NCBI GenBank assembly: GCA_028691595.1
Contig: JAQUZA010000016.1
Span: 1 to 17,492 of the forward strand
DNA from: Candidatus Rifleibacteriota bacterium
GTDB lineage: Bacteria; Muiribacteriota; Ozemobacteria; Ozemobacterales; Ozemobacteraceae
Length of the DNA stretch: 17,492 nucleotides
Direction of reading: 5' to 3'
Shown here: in pieces, positions 14,950-17,492 of the stretch
Numbering within the stretch: the first letter of the stretch is position 1
Layout: the number at the start of each line of letters is the position of its first letter
Made by a program: the position numbers and the translations under genes
The notes under the pieces: model-generated
The model's input: the letters and a program-made list of their open reading frames with translations, nothing else
Database searches by the model: none
What the model was told of the DNA's origin: nothing

Positions 14950-16274
14950 AAATCAGCCTTATAAAACGGCAGAAAAGCATAAAGCTTCAAAGCATTCTTG
15001 AGTTCTTCTTCAGAAACCCACTCATCGGTTTTGTGGGCAACTTCTTCATGCCCGGGGCCGATTCCAAGGGTTGGTATACCGGCCATACCGGCGCTGAAAA
15101 CTCCATCAGTTGAGAACGGCCAGATTTTATCAACCGGTTCGGCATCAAAAAGCTCGCGATACGCCCCGGCGAGATTATGAAAAAACGGGTTGTCGGTCGA
15201 AGTTTCCCAGGCCGGGTGCTCTGCTTTCCACTCACTGATCTTACCCTTATAAGAACTGCCTTTGTAAACAATCGGCTTAATTTCTGCATCAGGCCAGTTC
15301 TCTGAGGCTATCAGGCGCTTACCCACTGACACCATGGTTTCGCCAAGCGCAAGACGGGCGGTAACATGCGCAAGAGCGTGATTTGGTACAAAGCTTTTGC
15401 TCTTTGGCCAGCTTTCGATCATCGAGGCAACCATTGTTGTACGCTTGAGAATATTTTCGGTTTCGAGGCCGTATTTAAAGCGCTCTTCAGCGTCAAAATC
15501 GGCAATGACAAGCAGGGCCTTTGCCAGTTTGTAAGCAGCATTGTCGCCAGATTCAGGAACCGATGTATGAGCACAAACCCCGGCAGTCTCGACAAGCATT
15601 TCGAGCTTGCCTCGCTGACCTCTGGCTATCTGCATTTTAGAAGGCTCGCCCAGCAGAACCATATCAGGTTTAAGGCTAAATTCTTCAAACAGTTCTTTGA
15701 AAGCAAGGCCTTCAGCCGCTTCTTCTTCTGTGCAAAAACAGCCCAGAATAACGCATTGTCTGGCAAACGAACGATCGAGTTCTCTACTGACAGACATTGC
15801 CATCGCCATTGAAGCCAGAGCGCCCTTCATGTCACAGGTTCCGCGACCAAAAATTCTGCCGAATTTTCTGACTGCCTTGAAGGGATCATCGCGCCATTCT
15901 TCAAGGTTATCGGCACCAACCACATCAAGATGCGCATTAAAAGCCAGAATTTTAAGACCGGTCGCGCTCGCTCTTTCAAGCTCGCTTTTCAGCCAGGCCC
16001 GACCATCTGCAGCAAAGTCTTGTGGCGGCTCAGTTTCAAAGGTTCTTGGCAACGAAACGGCCAGAACGCTACCACGTTCGTCAACAAAACAGGGAATATT
16101 GCGGTTGTGGAAAAAAGCGACCAGAACCTCGGCGCATTCACCTTCATGCCCACTGAATGATTTACAGGCAATTAGCCTTGAAAGCAGCTGAACACAACTC
16201 TCGTAGTTGTTTTCACACAGCTCGTTAATTTTTTCAGAAAGATCCTGCAACATGATTCTGTTCAGGCCGTCCAT
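14946..16274 (-). CDS. M20-family metallohydrolase, YgeY-like
   Basis: Zinc-dependent amidohydrolase/peptidase of the ArgE/DapE/ACY1 group. Residues (442 aa from ATG 16274) show the two-zinc site: H115 and D117 in NAHLDVVG, D148 in GRGTCDMKG, catalytic E183 and ligand E184 in CTEEEAAEG, E210 in LGEPSKMQIARGQRGK, and H414 in EVAHKTDEW. IARGQRGKLEM, HTSVPESGDNAAYKLA and WPFSTDGVFSAGMAGIPTLGIGPG resemble the YgeY hydrolases linked with selenium or purine catabolism loci, but none of those partner genes is here, so the substrate is open. A segment at about 79-106 between the first strands looks longer than usual. The start is fixed by AGGGGGG, six nt upstream of ATG 16274; the longer TTG start at 16295 would lie upstream of that site. 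The 3' end overlaps the HD-GYP gene by 4 nt, convergently. Confidence 0.9.
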   Translation of the reverse strand: MDGLNRIMLQDLSEKINELCENNYESCVQLLSRLIACKSFSGHEGECAEVLVAFFHNRNIPCFVDERGSVLAVSLPRTFETEPPQDFAADGRAWLKSELERASATGLKILAFNAHLDVVGADNLEEWRDDPFKAVRKFGRIFGRGTCDMKGALASMAMAMSVSRELDRSFARQCVILGCFCTEEEAAEGLAFKELFEEFSLKPDMVLLGEPSKMQIARGQRGKLEMLVETAGVCAHTSVPESGDNAAYKLAKALLVIADFDAEERFKYGLETENILKRTTMVASMIESWPKSKSFVPNHALAHVTARLALGETMVSVGKRLIASENWPDAEIKPIVYKGSSYKGKISEWKAEHPAWETSTDNPFFHNLAGAYRELFDAEPVDKIWPFSTDGVFSAGMAGIPTLGIGPGHEEVAHKTDEWVSEEELKNALKLYAFLPFYKADF

Positions 16275-16309
16275 TGCGTGCCCCCCTGTAATCAAAAATC
16301 ACCAGATTA

Positions 16310-16338
16310 ATATTACTCTCTTTAAATACCTTTGTGAA
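16310..16338 (-). promoter_or_regulatory. Possible promoter for the M20 gene
   Basis: Read on the minus strand, TTCACA (16338-16333) and TAATAT (16315-16310) are separated by exactly 17 nt, in the 72-nt gap between the cytochrome stop and the M20 start. The -35 matches TTGACA at 5 of 6 positions and the -10 matches at 4 of 6. It would let the hydrolase be expressed apart from the cytochrome upstream. Confidence 0.4.
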
Positions 16339-16346
16339 TACCAGTC

Positions 16347-17207
16347 TTACCAGTCATGGCACCGCCTGCAGACCCACGGATCAGAATGGCATGCCTGGCA
16401 CTTCTGCGGGTTGGTTTTGGCTGCCAGACCATGACGGTAACGAACCCATGCCAGAGTATGATCTTTTGGCTTCTGCGAGTGGCAGGCAACACAAGAGGAA
16501 TCTTCATGGCACATGCGGCAGCGCTGAGGATCCGAGCGATAGGCCATGCCATGTTTCTTCTCATAATTCATGGTGTGATCGGCCGGGCGCGGGGTTGGGC
16601 TGTGGCACATCGTGCAATTCGCGGGAGCATCCTTGCCATTATGGCAAACAAGACAGTCTTCCATCTGCGAATTTATAACATGACCATCGAGGGTTTCCCA
16701 TTCGGTGATACCCGGATGGCAGCGACTGCATTCATATTTATCATGCTTCTTATGGGAAAAAACGAAAAGCTTGTCGAGCCGTTTCCTTGTTCTTGTTGTT
16801 TCGCCGGGTTTTTCAAGATGGCAAAGACCGCAATCGCTCTTTTCACGGGTTTTAAAGTGACATTCAAGGCAACGTTTTTCACCGGGGCGGCCAAAAGTAT
16901 CATTAACGACAGGCTTCTGCGAAAAAATCCCCCCGACATCTGAGGCAACGATGCCCGTGGGTCTGAGTGGCTGCCAACCGGGCGGAATGCCAGGCATCGA
17001 GTCATCGGCGGTTTCACGGTTAACGTGACAGACGGCGCAGTTAACCGAATTTTTCTCGTGGGATTTGTGGGAAAATCGCAGATTTGCCTGCGTCTTGAAG
17101 CCTGCTGCCCAGACAAAACAGGCAAAAGAAAAACACCACAGCAGAATGACAGCGTTGATTTTTCGCAAAAAAATATGGCTCCAGATTGTTCTCAGGGCAT
17201 CATACAT
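16347..17207 (-). CDS. Decaheme periplasmic c-type cytochrome
   Basis: Extracytoplasmic electron carrier with ten CxxCH heme sites in 286 aa: C57-H61, C113-H117, C126-H130, C160-H164, C185-H189, C198-H202, C230-H234, C239-H243, C270-H274 and C280-H284. The N-terminus has a hydrophobic segment (about 17-35, ending FVWAAG) that may be a cleaved signal or an anchor. Extra histidines suited as distal ligands occur in FSHKSH (45-50) and FSHKKH (150-155), as in cytochrome c7/c3-type proteins. The C-terminal half contains a duplicated unit, HGMAYRSDPQRCRMCH and HGLAAKTNPQKCQACH, each followed by a second heme site. No quinol oxidase, porin or reductase gene is adjacent, so donor and acceptor are unknown. 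The ATG at 17207 has AGG six nt upstream. It lies divergently to the partial gene at 17374. Confidence 0.92.
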   Translation of the reverse strand: MYDALRTIWSHIFLRKINAVILLWCFSFACFVWAAGFKTQANLRFSHKSHEKNSVNCAVCHVNRETADDSMPGIPPGWQPLRPTGIVASDVGGIFSQKPVVNDTFGRPGEKRCLECHFKTREKSDCGLCHLEKPGETTRTRKRLDKLFVFSHKKHDKYECSRCHPGITEWETLDGHVINSQMEDCLVCHNGKDAPANCTMCHSPTPRPADHTMNYEKKHGMAYRSDPQRCRMCHEDSSCVACHSQKPKDHTLAWVRYRHGLAAKTNPQKCQACHSDPWVCRRCHDW

Positions 17208-17227
17208 TATTTGCCTGAGTCACTCAA

Positions 17228-17242
17228 TTGCAATTTTTGCAA
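17228..17242. promoter_or_regulatory. Paired TTGCAA palindromes in the divergent intergenic region
   Basis: TTGCAATTTTTGCAA contains two self-complementary TTGCAA hexamers separated by TTT, an operator-like arrangement, 21 nt from the cytochrome start. The 166-nt divergent region (17208-17373) also has TATAGT (17264-17269) on the plus strand and, on the minus strand, TATACC preceded 17 nt upstream by a weak TTCAGT. None of these is a convincing promoter on its own. Confidence 0.35.
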
Positions 17243-17373
17243 ACTTTGTGCCCCTCTGAGTGGTATAGTTAGAGTGATTAATGTACTGAACGAAAAGAAA
17301 TGAAACAGCTTAATGTTCATCGCTCTTAAATTGCCGGCCTGACCTTGCCATAGCCCGGCCACCGGAGAAAAAC

Positions 17374-17492
17374 ATGAATCTCTATAAATCTAAAATCTTT
17401 CTCTTCACCCTCCTTCTGCTTGCTTTAACCGCAAATATCCAGGCCCAGTCACCATTTTCTGATAGCCCCGTCAGCATTTCAAAGTCATCCGA
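17374..17492 (+). CDS. Secreted protein, 3'-partial
   Basis: Only the first 39 codons lie in the window. The ATG follows GGAGAAAA with six nt spacing (GGAG at 17364-17367), a good ribosome binding site. The residues form a classical signal peptide: a basic start (MNLYKSK), a hydrophobic core (IFLFTLLLLALTA) and a likely signal peptidase I site after IQA, giving a mature start of QSPFSDSP. There is no lipobox cysteine. It is transcribed divergently from the cytochrome. The function of the mature protein cannot be seen; a link to the cytochrome through a shared control region is possible. Confidence 0.8.
   Translation, partial: MNLYKSKIFLFTLLLLALTANIQAQSPFSDSPVSISKSS

Noticed and set aside
16356..16943. 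Open plus-strand frame of 195 codons opposite the cytochrome
   Set aside because: The opposite strand encodes ten ordered CxxCH sites; this frame is the complement of Cys/His codons and has no motif of its own.
17332..17365. GC-rich GCCGG/CCGGC repeats before the last gene as a terminator or riboswitch
   Set aside because: The pairing is only five bases and there is no T-run or recognisable riboswitch core.

Overview
The window is gene-dense bacterial DNA from a Gram-negative-type organism: there is a periplasmic decaheme c-type cytochrome, several secreted or membrane-anchored proteins, a sigma70-like promoter and Shine-Dalgarno sites. TTG starts are common at overlapping gene junctions. 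I cannot name the taxon from sequence alone. The mix (DUF2225 protein, unusual ComEC, tandem HD-GYP, orphan multiheme cytochrome, many unrecognised small genes) suggests a deep-branching, mostly uncultured lineage, with Candidatus Riflebacteria/Ozemobacteria as a loose guess. I saw no tRNA, rRNA, CRISPR array, insertion sequence or phage gene.

Region 1 (1-13022, plus strand) is a tightly packed run of 13 genes, most separated by 0-20 nt or overlapping by 4-14 nt. In order: a secreted M28 metallopeptidase (5' end cut by the window), a MazG-type nucleotide pyrophosphohydrolase, a small membrane protein, a membrane-anchored LivK-like binding protein, a membrane-anchored seven-blade propeller, NAD-dependent DNA ligase LigA, and a QueE-like protein that lacks the radical-SAM cysteines. 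After the only sizeable gap (61 nt) come a DUF2225 zinc-ribbon protein, a TPR-like membrane protein, an unrecognised soluble protein, a ComEA-like helix-hairpin-helix protein, a ComEC channel with a non-standard C-terminal domain, and a YdcF/DUF218 protein. The second block looks like a DNA-uptake group (ComEA, ComEC) with uncharacterised partners; LigA upstream and SSB downstream are DNA-metabolism genes, though probably housekeeping.

Region 2 (13023-14949, plus strand) has two single-gene units: ssb, with the strongest ribosome binding site in the window, and a tandem HD/HD-GYP protein behind a good promoter.

Region 3 (14946-17207, minus strand) holds a YgeY-like M20 metallohydrolase, whose stop codon interlocks with that of the HD-GYP gene, and upstream of it a ten-heme cytochrome c. 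A 166-nt divergent intergenic region then leads to the start of a secreted protein (17374 to the window edge).

The best candidates for something undescribed are the QueE-fold pseudoenzyme (6399-7124), the ComEC whose C-terminus is an unrecognised domain instead of a metallo-beta-lactamase, and the orphan pair of an anchored binding protein and an anchored propeller.
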